A DNA stretch of 64,000 nt, from assembly GCF_020873875.1 (NCBI RefSeq), contig NZ_JAHWGU010000007.1, positions 186,001 through 250,000 of the forward strand, given 5' to 3'. Of this stretch, positions 49,749 through 57,805 are shown piece by piece. The stretch's first letter is position 1; each line of letters opens with the position of its first letter. Under the pieces are notes generated by a model that worked only from the letters and a program-made list of their open reading frames with translations, ran no database searches and was not told the origin of the DNA. This DNA is from Actinoplanes sp. DH11 (lineage in GTDB: Bacteria; Actinomycetota; Actinomycetes; Mycobacteriales; Micromonosporaceae). The translations under genes were made by a program, and so were the position numbers.

Positions 49749-50429
49749 GTGAAGGGCAAGGTCGCAGTTGTGCTGAACAATCCCGTATGGGCCGCCCTCG
49801 ACGGGCCACAGGCCTGTTTCGCCGAGGCCGCCGGAGACGCCGCCCGATACCACCCCGACATCGCGCCGTTCGGCGCGCTGCGCGACAACGCCGACCCGGC
49901 CGCCTGGCGCGACCTGGCCACGATCACCGACGTCGCGGTGCTCGTCGGCCGCGCCATCGCCCCGCAAGCCGGCTGGCAGACCGAACAGGTGCTGCCCGGC
50001 GTCCAGATGATCGGCCAGAGCATGACCGGCGTCGAGGACCCCGACGCGGTGGCCCTCACCGAGGCCGACGTCCCCGAGATGCTCGACCTGGTCGCCCGCG
50101 CCCAGCCCGGCCCGTTCCGCAAGCGCACCGTCGACATGGGCCGCCACCTGGGCATCCGCGACAACAACGGCCGCCTCGTCGCGATGGCCGGCGAACGCTT
50201 CCGGATGCCCGGCTGGACCGAGGTGAGCGCCGTCTGCACCGACCCCGAGTTCCGTGGCCAAGGCCTCGGCGCCCGGCTCACCCTGGCCGTGGCCGCCGGC
50301 ATCCTCGCGCGCGGCGAACTGCCGTTCCTGCACGTACTGCAGGACAACGAAAACGCGATCCGCCTTTACGAACGGCTCGGCTTCGAACACAGCGGCGAGG
50401 TCGTCTTCACGTCCTTCCGCAAGCCGTAG
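49749..50429 (+). CDS. GNAT family N-acetyltransferase (FR47-like)
   Basis: A protein of 226 residues. The acetyl-CoA-binding motif is VCTDPEFRGQGLGARLTLAVAAGIL (near 165-190), followed by LHVLQDNENAIRLYERLGFEHSGE, the typical beta-6/alpha-4 end of GNATs. The N-terminal 100 residues resemble the FR47-like subgroup. The substrate is unknown. GTG 49749 has GGAGG five bases before; ATG 49728 is the alternative. The last codons (RKP then stop) lie in the first unit of the tandem repeat that follows. Confidence 0.87.
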   Translation: MKGKVAVVLNNPVWAALDGPQACFAEAAGDAARYHPDIAPFGALRDNADPAAWRDLATITDVAVLVGRAIAPQAGWQTEQVLPGVQMIGQSMTGVEDPDAVALTEADVPEMLDLVARAQPGPFRKRTVDMGRHLGIRDNNGRLVAMAGERFRMPGWTEVSAVCTDPEFRGQGLGARLTLAVAAGILARGELPFLHVLQDNENAIRLYERLGFEHSGEVVFTSFRKP

Positions 50430-50650
50430 CCGCCCGGCAGCGCAGCCCGGCCCTCACTCCTTCCGCGAGCCGGAGCCGCCCGGCAGCGCAGCCCGGCCCT
50501 CACTCCCTCCGCAAGCCGGAGCCGCCCGGCAGCGCAGCCCGGCCCTCACCTCCCGACCCAGGCCGAAGCCCGCCGGCAGCGCGGCCCTTACTTCCCAGCC
50601 CAGGCCGTGAACCCCGGCAGCGTGGCCCTCACCTCCCTCCGCGAGCCGTG
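50415..50650. repeat. 46-bp tandem repeat built from the GNAT gene's 3' end
   Basis: GCCGCCCGGCAGCGCAGCC starts at 50429, 50475 and 50521. Each unit also contains TTCCGC(A/G)AGCCG, the final codons of the GNAT gene. Two or three decayed copies continue to about 50650, ending directly before the convergent VOC gene. The gene terminus thus appears to have been copied downstream several times. Confidence 0.85.
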
Positions 50651-50656
50651 ACCCGG

Positions 50657-51079
50657 TCAGGGGGCGACACAGAACTCGTTGCCCTCCGGGTCGGCCATCA
50701 CCACGTGATGCCCGTCGACGATCGTGTCGATGCGGCCGCCCGCCGCCTCCAACTCCTCGGCTTTCGTCAGGACGCGGGCCCACGCGTCCTCCGACCTGCC
50801 CACGCGCACGTCGATGTGCAGCCGGTTCTTCGCGGTTTTCCGCTCCGGCACCTCCAGGAACGAAAGCCGCGGCCCACCACCGGCCGGGTCGTGCAGCCAC
50901 GCGCCGCCGCCCTCGTCCTCCTCCGGCGGCCCGAACGACGCCACCCACTCGTCCCGTGTCGCGAACGGCGCCGGGGGTGGCTCATCCGCATAGCCGAGCG
51001 CCTGTTTCCAGAACTCCGCCAGCCGCTCCGCATCCGCACAGTCGAACGTCAGATCCATCCGCAACGCCATGCCCGGCAT
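50657..51079 (-). CDS. VOC family protein (glyoxalase-like)
   Basis: A protein of 140 residues of the glyoxalase-like subgroup: DLTFDCADAERLAEFWKQALGYADEPPP at the start, FLEVPERKTAKNRLHIDVRVG in the middle, and IDTIVDGHHVVMADPEGNEFCVAP at the end (metal-ligand histidine and glutamate region). No substrate is evident. Start ATG 51079; ATG 51070 is equally good. Convergent with the GNAT gene. Confidence 0.88.
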   Translation of the reverse strand: MPGMALRMDLTFDCADAERLAEFWKQALGYADEPPPAPFATRDEWVASFGPPEEDEGGGAWLHDPAGGGPRLSFLEVPERKTAKNRLHIDVRVGRSEDAWARVLTKAEELEAAGGRIDTIVDGHHVVMADPEGNEFCVAP

Positions 51080-51173
51080 CTTGCCGCCGCCCTACGACAA
51101 TTCCGCCTCGTGACGCCGGAGCTGGGCGAACTCACGCCTGGCCGGGGTTGCGCCGCCTCCACGACCGCGGCTG

Positions 51174-51221
51174 GGGGCCCGGGCCGGGGCCGGGGCCGGG
51201 GCCGGGGCCCGGGCCGGGCCG
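51174..51221. repeat. GGGGCC hexamer microsatellite
   Basis: About six copies of GGGGCC or GGGCCC are uninterrupted, a strong candidate for G-quadruplex-like structures. It starts the 1.2-kb gene-free stretch between the VOC gene and the flavoenzyme gene. Confidence 0.8.
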
Positions 51222-51228
51222 GCTGACG

Positions 51229-51912
51229 CTCACGGTTGCTGAAATCGCTCTCGGACAGCCGCCCGTGACAGCCGGCTCGGATTACGTTCGCGGCTGCCGA
51301 GAAGGGCCCCGCAATCAGCCGTCAAGCCCCGCGCCCAGCCCGGGCTCACGGCCATCGAGAGCACTCTGCCGCGGTCACAAGCGCGGTCCGCGACCCAGCA
51401 ACAGGCCCGAATTGTCCCTACGTTCACGATCGGACGGCGTGCCACCGCCACGAGCACGAACAGACCGAACCAGCTGTCACCGGTGGTTGCTGAAACCGCT
51501 CTCCAACAGCCACCAGTGACAGCCGGCTCGCCTGACGTTCGACGGCTGACGAAGACCGCACTCCCCCTCCCCCGCGCCCAGCTCGCACTCACGGCCGCCG
51601 GAAGCACTTCGTTGCGGCTATGAGCGCCGACCGGGCCTCGGCGGCGGCCCGAATGTCCCTTTAGCCACGAATGAGCGTCTTGCTACTGACACGACCACAA
51701 GCAAACCGAACGGGCTGTCACTGGTGGTCGCTGAAACCGCCCTTCAACAGCCCTCAGTGACAGCCGGCACAAGCACGAGCAGACCGGCTGTCACTGACGG
51801 TCGCTGAAACCGCTCTCCAACAGCCCTCACTGACAGCCGGCACAAGCACGAGCAGACCGGCTGTCACTGACGGTCGCTGAAACCGCTCTCCAACAGCCCT
51901 CACTGACAGCCG
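51229..51912. repeat. Palindromic tandem repeat array 2, related to array 1
   Basis: Three tight copies at 73-bp spacing start at CTGTCAC landmarks 51715, 51788 and 51861; two older copies lie near 51232 and 51474. The unit reads CTGTCACTGACGGTCGCTG, AAACCGCTCTCCAACAGC, CCTCACTGACAGCCGG, then a spacer. Between units the arms CAGTGACAGCCGG and CCGGCTGTCACTG pair perfectly (13 bp). The sequence GCTGTCA...GCTCYCCAAC...TGACAGCC is shared with array 1. No gene is supported within it. Confidence 0.85.
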
Positions 51913-52252
51913 GGTCCGACCCGGCGTCCCAAGTCGAACGCCCGAGGTCCAACGCCCGAGGTCGAACGCCCGCGAAACCCGCCAAGATCGCGCGTGGGCG
52001 GGTCGGAGCGGTGGGTATCGGACGTCGGCGCGCGCCGGCGGGTCGATCGGGCCGCCGCGACCGCGAGATAACGCTGCCGCCGGAGAGGCGTGCCCACAGG
52101 CCGCCGCCGCAGGACCGGCAGCGAGAACCGCCGGAGCGGGCAGCGAGAACCGCCGGAGCTGGCGGGCGGGAAGCGCCGGGGTGTGGACCGTCAGGTGTTC
52201 GGGGTGTGCGGGACATGAGGGAGTGTGGCGGGACGGCCGGCCGCGTACCCCT
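51913..52252. other. Gene-free stretch with short repeats
   Basis: No gene. It holds a 14-bp repeat (GTCGAACGCCCGAG at 51933, 51947 and 51961, with one base changed in the middle copy) and a 22-bp direct repeat (GCAGCGAGAACCGCCGGAGCGG at 52118 and its near copy at 52140). Confidence 0.65.
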
Positions 52253-53419
52253 TCAGAGCTGTCCGTGGTTGGGCGGGAGCACGTCGGACAGCTCGTAAGC
52301 GCCGATGTGCGCATATTTCCAGTCGAGCGGATCGTGGATGCTGTGCGTGCGCGCGTTGCGCCAGTGCCGGTCCAGGTCCCATTTCGCGGCGGCCGCGCTG
52401 GTGCCGCACATGGCGAACAGTTCGGAGCCGGCGTCGACGGCGACCTCGCTGGCGAAAGCCTTCGCGGCGGCCACGGTGAGTGACCCCCGCGCGGCCGAGT
52501 CGGCGGAGGTGGGTACCAGGCCGATCTCTTCGAGGGTACGGGCGGCGGACTCCAGGAGCGCCTCGGCGGCCCGGACCCGGCTGGCCAGGCGCCCGTAGCG
52601 GTGCCGCACGTGCGGGTCCTCGGTGGCAGAGCCGTGACCGGCGCGGATGGCCTCGCTCGACGGTCGCGCGGTGGAGCGCAGATAGGCTCGCGCGTCCCGC
52701 AGCGCCGCGCCCGCGATGCCCGCTTCGATGGCCGTGTGCACGAGTTGCGCCCGGGCGCCCAGCTGCTGCGGCACCTCGTAGGCCGACGCGTAATCGATCG
52801 ACAGCGCCACCGGTACATCACTGAAAGTAGCCGTCCCGCTGATCGTGGCGCGTTGCCCGATCACGTCCCAGTCGGTGTCCACCCGCACCCCGCCGGCGTC
52901 GCGGGGCACGAACGCGAGCACCAGCCGGCCGTCCGCGTCGAGGGCGCTCACCGCGATCCAGGCGCTGGTCAGGGCGCCGGTCGTGTAGTACTTGGTGCCG
53001 TTCAGCCGGCCGTCAGCGATCCGGGTGCGCAGGTCCTGCGCGTGTTTGCCGCCGCGTTCGGCCAGGGCGTTGCCGAGCCGCCGGCCGGCCAGGACGTCGC
53101 CGAAGAGCCGTTTGCGGGCGTCCGGTCCGGCGTGCACGGCCAGGATGTCGATCATGAGGTAGTGGCCCTGCGGCACCTGGGCGATCGCCGGGTCGGCGGC
53201 GGCGAGGACCCGGACCACCTCGGCGAGGGTACGCGGCCCGAGGCCCGGACCGCCGTCCGCGGCCGGGATCGTGATCCCGAGCAGGCCGGAGGCGTCGAGC
53301 GCGGCCAGGGCGTCGTGCGGGACCACTGTGGCGCCGTCGCGGTCGCGCCGGATCGCGCCGGGTTCGAGGACGGCCGCGAGGCGGTGTGCGGCGGCGACCG
53401 CATCGTCGTGGGTGAACAT
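52253..53419 (-). CDS. SfnB/DszC-like acyl-CoA dehydrogenase-fold flavoenzyme
   Basis: A protein of 388 residues with the acyl-CoA dehydrogenase fold but not the usual catalytic Glu pattern. It contains QVPQGHYLMIDILAVHA, GRLNGTKYYTTGALTSAWIAVSA, GQRATISGTATFSDVPV and the C-terminal RHWRNARTHSIHDPLDWKYAHIG, typical of the SfnB and dibenzothiophene-type monooxygenase group. These oxidise sulfur compounds or organic sulfones with reduced flavin, for sulfur supply. No partner flavin reductase is adjacent. ATG start; divergent from the GGDEF gene. Confidence 0.88.
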   Translation of the reverse strand: MFTHDDAVAAAHRLAAVLEPGAIRRDRDGATVVPHDALAALDASGLLGITIPAADGGPGLGPRTLAEVVRVLAAADPAIAQVPQGHYLMIDILAVHAGPDARKRLFGDVLAGRRLGNALAERGGKHAQDLRTRIADGRLNGTKYYTTGALTSAWIAVSALDADGRLVLAFVPRDAGGVRVDTDWDVIGQRATISGTATFSDVPVALSIDYASAYEVPQQLGARAQLVHTAIEAGIAGAALRDARAYLRSTARPSSEAIRAGHGSATEDPHVRHRYGRLASRVRAAEALLESAARTLEEIGLVPTSADSAARGSLTVAAAKAFASEVAVDAGSELFAMCGTSAAAAKWDLDRHWRNARTHSIHDPLDWKYAHIGAYELSDVLPPNHGQL

Positions 53420-53521
53420 CCGCCGATCCTATGCGGCAACCGACCTGCCCCCGGGCGCCTGCTCATGTGCCCGGTGACCGGTACCGATCAGCAGCGGGTC
53501 GGAACCGGTGAAGGAGGAGCT

Positions 53522-55024
53522 TTGCACACCTGGACCCCTCGGGTGCCACCACCTCGCTGGACGACGGCCGTCTTCGTCGCTCTCGGCGTGCTCTACGCCG
53601 TCGCGATGGTCGGGCTGGCGAGCGACGCGGGCGCCCTGCTCGCCGAGGGTGCCCGGTTCGGGTTCGGGCTGCTCGGCCTGCTGGCCGCGATCCGCGCGTC
53701 CCGGCTGCCGCATCTGCCGCCGCGGCTGCGTCAGGCGTGGGGCGCGGTCGCCGCCTGTTTCGCCGTCCTGGTCGTCAGCGTGCCCGCCGTGCTGCTGCTG
53801 GACCGCGGCGTCGGCGGCGACACCGCCGACGACGTCACCCACGTCCTGTTCGTGGTGGCGCTGCTGATCGCGCTGCAACGGTTCCCGCTCGCGCCGATGA
53901 ACCGCCGGGACCGCTGCAAGACCGCCTTGGACGCGCTGACCGTGCTGGTCGGCGGTTCGATGGTGCTCTGGTACACCCCGTTCGACCCGCTGGCGCAGAG
54001 CAGCCACCTAACCGCCGATGTGCGGGTCAGCGCGGTGCTCTACCCGGTCTGCGGCCTGGCCCTGCTGTTCAGTGCCTCCCTGGCGCTGTTGCGGGGCGCC
54101 GACGCGTCGGCCCGGCGCCCGCTGCGGCTGCTCACCGCCGCCGCCCTGGTGTTGTTCCTCGGTGACGCCGTGACCGGTTACCTGCACGCGCACCACCCGG
54201 GCTCGCACGTGTCCTGGCAGTACTTCTGCTGGCTCACCACGGACGCGCTGCTGGCGGCGGCCGCGGTGGTGCAGTCCCGCCCGCAGGCGCCGGCCGGTGC
54301 CACGGCCCGCCGGCGGTTGCGGCCGGGGCAGGGCCTGCCGTTCCTTGCGATCGTGGTGGCGCACGCGCTGATGCTCGACGCCGCCGTGAAGTCCGGGAAC
54401 TTCGCGCCGTGGGGCGGGCTCGCGCTCGGCGGTGCGCTGCTCAGTGCGCTGGTGCTGTCCCGGCAGACGCTGGTGCAGCGGGAGTCGGACGAGCAGGCAC
54501 TCACCGACGGCCTGACCGGGCTGGCGAACCGGACACGGTTCCGGGAGACGTCGTTGCGGGGTCTGGCCCGGGGCGCCCGGACCGGGCGGCACACCGCGAT
54601 CCTGCTGATCGACATGAACGGCTTCAAGGGCATCAACGACACCCTCGGCCACCAGGCCGGTGACCTGGTGCTTGTCGAGTTCGCCGAGGTGCTGCGCCAC
54701 TGCGTGACGGCGCCGGGCCTGCCGGCCCGGCTCGGTGGTGACGAGTTCGCGGTGGTGCTGACGGATCTGGATTCACCGCGGCAGGCGTACGACGTGGCCG
54801 GGCGGATCGCCGCCGCCCTCGGTCCGGTCGCCGTCGACGGCCGCCTGGTAACGCTGGCCGCCAGCGTCGGCGTGGCCGTGTCCGGGCCGGGCGAACTCCG
54901 CCACGACGTGCTGGCGCACCGGGCGGACCAGGCGATGTACAAGGCCAAAGGGCAGGGTCCGGCGACCCGCTGGGCGGTCTGGCAGGAGTCGATGGACGAG
55001 GGCGCCGGGGCGCGGGCGGCCTGA
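53522..55024 (+). CDS. Membrane diguanylate cyclase (GGDEF)
   Basis: A protein of 500 residues. Residues 12-305 form about nine hydrophobic helices, including DALTVLVGGSMVLWYTPFD and LFLGDAVTGYLHA. The GGDEF domain (about 330-490) has LTDGLTGLANRTRF, LLIDMNGFKGINDTLGHQAGD, an intact RLGGDEFAV (near 404) and DQAMYKAKG. It should make cyclic-di-GMP. TTG 53522 is preceded by GGAGG with 4 bases between. The N-terminal membrane region is shared in pattern with the GGDEF protein at 61736. Confidence 0.92.
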   Translation: MHTWTPRVPPPRWTTAVFVALGVLYAVAMVGLASDAGALLAEGARFGFGLLGLLAAIRASRLPHLPPRLRQAWGAVAACFAVLVVSVPAVLLLDRGVGGDTADDVTHVLFVVALLIALQRFPLAPMNRRDRCKTALDALTVLVGGSMVLWYTPFDPLAQSSHLTADVRVSAVLYPVCGLALLFSASLALLRGADASARRPLRLLTAAALVLFLGDAVTGYLHAHHPGSHVSWQYFCWLTTDALLAAAAVVQSRPQAPAGATARRRLRPGQGLPFLAIVVAHALMLDAAVKSGNFAPWGGLALGGALLSALVLSRQTLVQRESDEQALTDGLTGLANRTRFRETSLRGLARGARTGRHTAILLIDMNGFKGINDTLGHQAGDLVLVEFAEVLRHCVTAPGLPARLGGDEFAVVLTDLDSPRQAYDVAGRIAAALGPVAVDGRLVTLAASVGVAVSGPGELRHDVLAHRADQAMYKAKGQGPATRWAVWQESMDEGAGARAA

Positions 55025-55136
55025 GATTCCCGGCAACCGTACGGCGACGCAGGCGCACCGTGCCGGTGATCCAACCGCCCGGTGCGGCGCCGAAGAGAAC
55101 AGTGCAACCGCGAAACACCTACGAAAGGGACCGCTC

Positions 55137-55628
55137 TTGCGCAACGCTCTTCGCCGCTTCGCCCTGGCCGTCGTCCTCACCCCGGCCGCCATCAGCGCCG
55201 CCCTGCTGACCACGACCCCCGCCCAGGCCGCCCCCGCGAAGGCCAGCGAGACCGCCCTGCAGAACCAGATCAACCAGCTCATCAACACCGAACGCACCCA
55301 GCACGGCTGCTCGGCACTGAAGGTCAACGCCGCACTCACCGCCGCCGCCCGCGGCCACTCCGCGTGGATGGCCCAGACCGGGAAGTTCTCCCACACCGGC
55401 CGCTCGAACTCCAACTTCGTGGCCCGGTCCAAGGCCGCCGGCTACACCAAGCCGTCCGCGGAGAACATCGCCTGGGGCTACCGCAGCGCCGCGCAGGTCG
55501 TCAACGGCTGGATGAACAGCCCGGGCCACCGCACCAACATCCTCAACTGCAAGTCCAAGACCGTCGGCGTCGGCGTCGTCTTCAGCGCCAGCGGCGCCCC
55601 GTACTACACCCAGGACTTCGGTTACTGA
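55137..55628 (+). CDS. Secreted CAP (SCP/PR1) domain protein
   Basis: A protein of 163 residues. A signal peptide ends AQA (about residue 31). The CAP domain follows: INQLINTERTQHGCSALKVNAALTAAARGHSAWMAQTGKFSHTG (first histidines), AENIAWGY, VVNGWMNSPGHRTNIL and VGVGVVFSASGAPYYTQDF. Bacterial CAP proteins are secreted and of uncertain role, sometimes in sporulation. TTG start 55137. A terminator hairpin follows. Confidence 0.92.
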   Translation: MRNALRRFALAVVLTPAAISAALLTTTPAQAAPAKASETALQNQINQLINTERTQHGCSALKVNAALTAAARGHSAWMAQTGKFSHTGRSNSNFVARSKAAGYTKPSAENIAWGYRSAAQVVNGWMNSPGHRTNILNCKSKTVGVGVVFSASGAPYYTQDFGY

Positions 55629-55638
55629 CACAGACCAG

Positions 55639-55675
55639 CGATGCCCCAGCCGATCCCCCTGCGGCTGGGGCATCG
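55639..55675. terminator. Hairpin terminator after the CAP gene
   Basis: CGATGCCCCAGCC (55639-55651) pairs perfectly with GGCTGGGGCATCG (55663-55675), with an 11-base loop, 10 bp after the CAP stop. No T-run follows; the hairpin could also serve the convergent hydrolase gene. Confidence 0.7.
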
Positions 55676-55714
55676 CCGTGCCCGGAAGCAGGCGCCCGGA
55701 AGCAGGCGCCCGGA

Positions 55715-56581
55715 TCAGGTGGCCAGGACCTCGCGCAGCCGGGCTGCGAACTCCGGCGGCTTCCCCGCGTACCCGAACTCGCCGCCGAGGAACCCGCCGT
55801 GGTGGCTGGGGAAGACGGCAGGTTCCTGGCCGAGCAGCGCGGCCAGGCCGACCGCGGTGCGTGCGGTGTACGTCCCCGCCGACTCCTCCCCCACCGCGAC
55901 GATCACACGGCCGGGCGCGGAGGTCAGCGCGGCCACGTCCGGCCGGTAGTCGCTGACCGCCCACGACCGTTTCGACAGCAGCGGGTCGTCGCGGGTGCCG
56001 TCGTCGTCGGCCGACATCCCGAAGGCTGCCGGGTCGGGTGCCGGCTGGGCGAAGTACTCGTCGGTGAACTCGCCCTGCCACGACGTCATCACCACGAACG
56101 CGGCCATCCCGGCGCCGGGGCCCCGCTGCTGGTACGCCTCGTGGAATCCCGCCCGTGCCCGGTCGGCGCCGGCCGAGTCCGGCAGCACCGCGCTGATCGG
56201 CGGTTCGTGCGCGACGAGCGTGACGACGTCCGCCGGGTAGCGGGTCACGAGTTCCAGGCCGGTCACCGCGCCACCGCTGCTGCCGAACACCTCGACCGGC
56301 CCGGCGCCGAGCGCACCGATCAGCTGGTGCAGGTCGTCGGCCTGGTCCTGCGGGGTGAAGTCGTCCCGCCCGTCGGAGCGGACACTGCGCCCCAGTCCGC
56401 GCGGGTCATAGGTGACGACGGTCCGGTCCGGGAAGTGCTCGGCGAGCGCGGTGAACCCCTCCGCGGACATCGGCTGACCGATCATCAGCAGCACCGGCCG
56501 TCCGTCGGCCGGTGGCAGCGGGCCCCGGACGTCGTACACGAGATCTACGCCGGGCAGTGCGAGCGTGCGCGTCTCCGTCAT
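55715..56581 (-). CDS. Alpha/beta hydrolase
   Basis: A 288-residue hydrolase: VLLMIGQPMSAEGFTALAEHFPDRTVVTYDPRGLGRS, the nucleophile elbow VFGSSGGAV (Ser), AHEPPI, and a late HHGGFLG histidine (near 265). It has no signal peptide. It belongs to the large family that contains haloperoxidase and epoxide hydrolase relatives, and the substrate cannot be assigned. ATG 56581 is divergent from the P-loop kinase gene, with 79 bp between. Confidence 0.87.
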   Translation of the reverse strand: MTETRTLALPGVDLVYDVRGPLPPADGRPVLLMIGQPMSAEGFTALAEHFPDRTVVTYDPRGLGRSVRSDGRDDFTPQDQADDLHQLIGALGAGPVEVFGSSGGAVTGLELVTRYPADVVTLVAHEPPISAVLPDSAGADRARAGFHEAYQQRGPGAGMAAFVVMTSWQGEFTDEYFAQPAPDPAAFGMSADDDGTRDDPLLSKRSWAVSDYRPDVAALTSAPGRVIVAVGEESAGTYTARTAVGLAALLGQEPAVFPSHHGGFLGGEFGYAGKPPEFAARLREVLAT

Positions 56582-56660
56582 GCACCGACCCTAGAGCCCT
56601 TCCGCCTCCCCTGCGGCCCCGTAACCGGCGCGCGACGACCGACCGGGTTACCGTGCCGGA

Positions 56661-57326
56661 ATGACGCTCGGACCGGACGAACCCCCCGCGGGCCCGTGGC
56701 AGCGGCGGAGCTGGCCGGATGTCGCCGCCGCGATCCTGGCCGCCGCCGGTGAACCGGCCGGCCGACCGCGCCTGATCGCGATCGACGGCCGGGGTGGTGG
56801 CGGCAAGTCGACCCTGGCGGCGAACCTGGCCCGCGTCGTCCCCGGTTCGGCGGTCGTGCACACCGACGACGTGGCCTGGTGGCACTCCCGGTTCGGCTGG
56901 GCCGATCTGATGGAGTCCGGTGTGCTGGCCCCGCTGCACGCCGGGGAGGCCGTCAGTTTCCGGCCGCCCGCGTGGGAGCGCCGGGGCCGGGACGGCCGCA
57001 TCGAGGTGCCGGCGGGCTGCCCGGCCGTCTTCGTGGAGGGCGTCGGTGCGTCCCGCCGCGAGGTGACCCACCTGCTGGACGTGTGTGTCTGGGTGCAGTC
57101 CGACTTCGCCGAGGCCGAGCGCCGGGGCCTGGCGCGGGACATCACCGACCACGGCCTCGATCCGGCGAGCGCGCGGCGCGAGTGGGACGAATGGATGGCC
57201 GAGGAGATCCCGTTCCTCAGCGCGGACCGGCCCTGGGAGCGCGCCGACTTCGTCGTGTCGGGTACGCCACCGGCCGGCGACGGCGTCCTCACCGCACCCG
57301 CGAACCTGGCGCCGGGCGTGCGGTAG
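56661..57326 (+). CDS. P-loop kinase, uridine kinase-like
   Basis: A protein of 221 residues. Walker A is IDGRGGGGKSTLAANLA (near 41-57). VVHTDDVAWWHSRFGWADLMESGVL fits the nucleoside-binding DDV loop of uridine kinase-like proteins, and PAVFVEGVGASRRE looks like Walker B. The substrate is not certain: nucleosides or small-molecule alcohols are possible. ATG 56661. A lipoprotein gene follows on the same strand. Confidence 0.85.
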   Translation: MTLGPDEPPAGPWQRRSWPDVAAAILAAAGEPAGRPRLIAIDGRGGGGKSTLAANLARVVPGSAVVHTDDVAWWHSRFGWADLMESGVLAPLHAGEAVSFRPPAWERRGRDGRIEVPAGCPAVFVEGVGASRREVTHLLDVCVWVQSDFAEAERRGLARDITDHGLDPASARREWDEWMAEEIPFLSADRPWERADFVVSGTPPAGDGVLTAPANLAPGVR

Positions 57327-57382
57327 GAACCCCCGGCCCGCCGGGCGCGTCGAACCCCTACCGGCGGACAACGGGAGGCGCA

Positions 57383-57790
57383 ATGAAGCGGATCGTGACG
57401 ATGATGCTGGCCGGAGCCACTCTGGCCGCCTGCGGGCAGCCGGCGCCCGACCGGCGCACCGAACCCGCCGCCTCCCCGGTCCCGGACTGCGGCACGTTCC
57501 TGCTGGGGCAGGGCGAGAAGGTGCCCGCCGACGCCGCGACCTGCCTGATCGACGCGGCGAAGGCGGGCCGCGTGACCACCCTGAAGGTGACCAGCCCGAC
57601 CGTGGAGGGCGACCCGATCCCGGTCACCTACGCGGCCCGCCCGGACGGCCGGGTCGATGTGACGACCGATTCCCGCGCGGACAACTTCGGCGAGCAGACC
57701 ATCAGCCGGGAGACGTGCTCGGAACCGGCGCTGACCCGGGACGGCATCGCCTTCACCGAGTGCTCGGACCTGTTGCGCGTCGAGGAGTGA
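57383..57790 (+). CDS. Small hypothetical lipoprotein
   Basis: A 135-residue protein with a lipoprotein signal (MMLAGATLAACGQP, lipobox LAAC). The mature part has four cysteines (PDCGTF, ATCLID, RETCSE, TECSDL), plausibly two disulfides, with a short beta-rich core (TLKVTSPTVEGDPIPVTYAARPDGRVDVTTD). I know of no named family. GGGAGG lies 6-7 bp before the ATG. The M20 gene begins 16 bp after its stop. Confidence 0.8.
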   Translation: MKRIVTMMLAGATLAACGQPAPDRRTEPAASPVPDCGTFLLGQGEKVPADAATCLIDAAKAGRVTTLKVTSPTVEGDPIPVTYAARPDGRVDVTTDSRADNFGEQTISRETCSEPALTRDGIAFTECSDLLRVEE

Positions 57791-57805
57791 GTACACAGTG
57801 GGGGG

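Noticed and set aside
46507-49809. Minus-strand open frame of 1,100 codons opposite the GGDEF-EAL gene
   Set aside because: No motif, biased composition, and fully antisense to a gene with intact GGDEF and EAL motifs.
51229-51912. CRISPR array or tRNA cluster
   Set aside because: The spacers are themselves repeated, there are no cas genes, and no cloverleaf or CCA end is visible.
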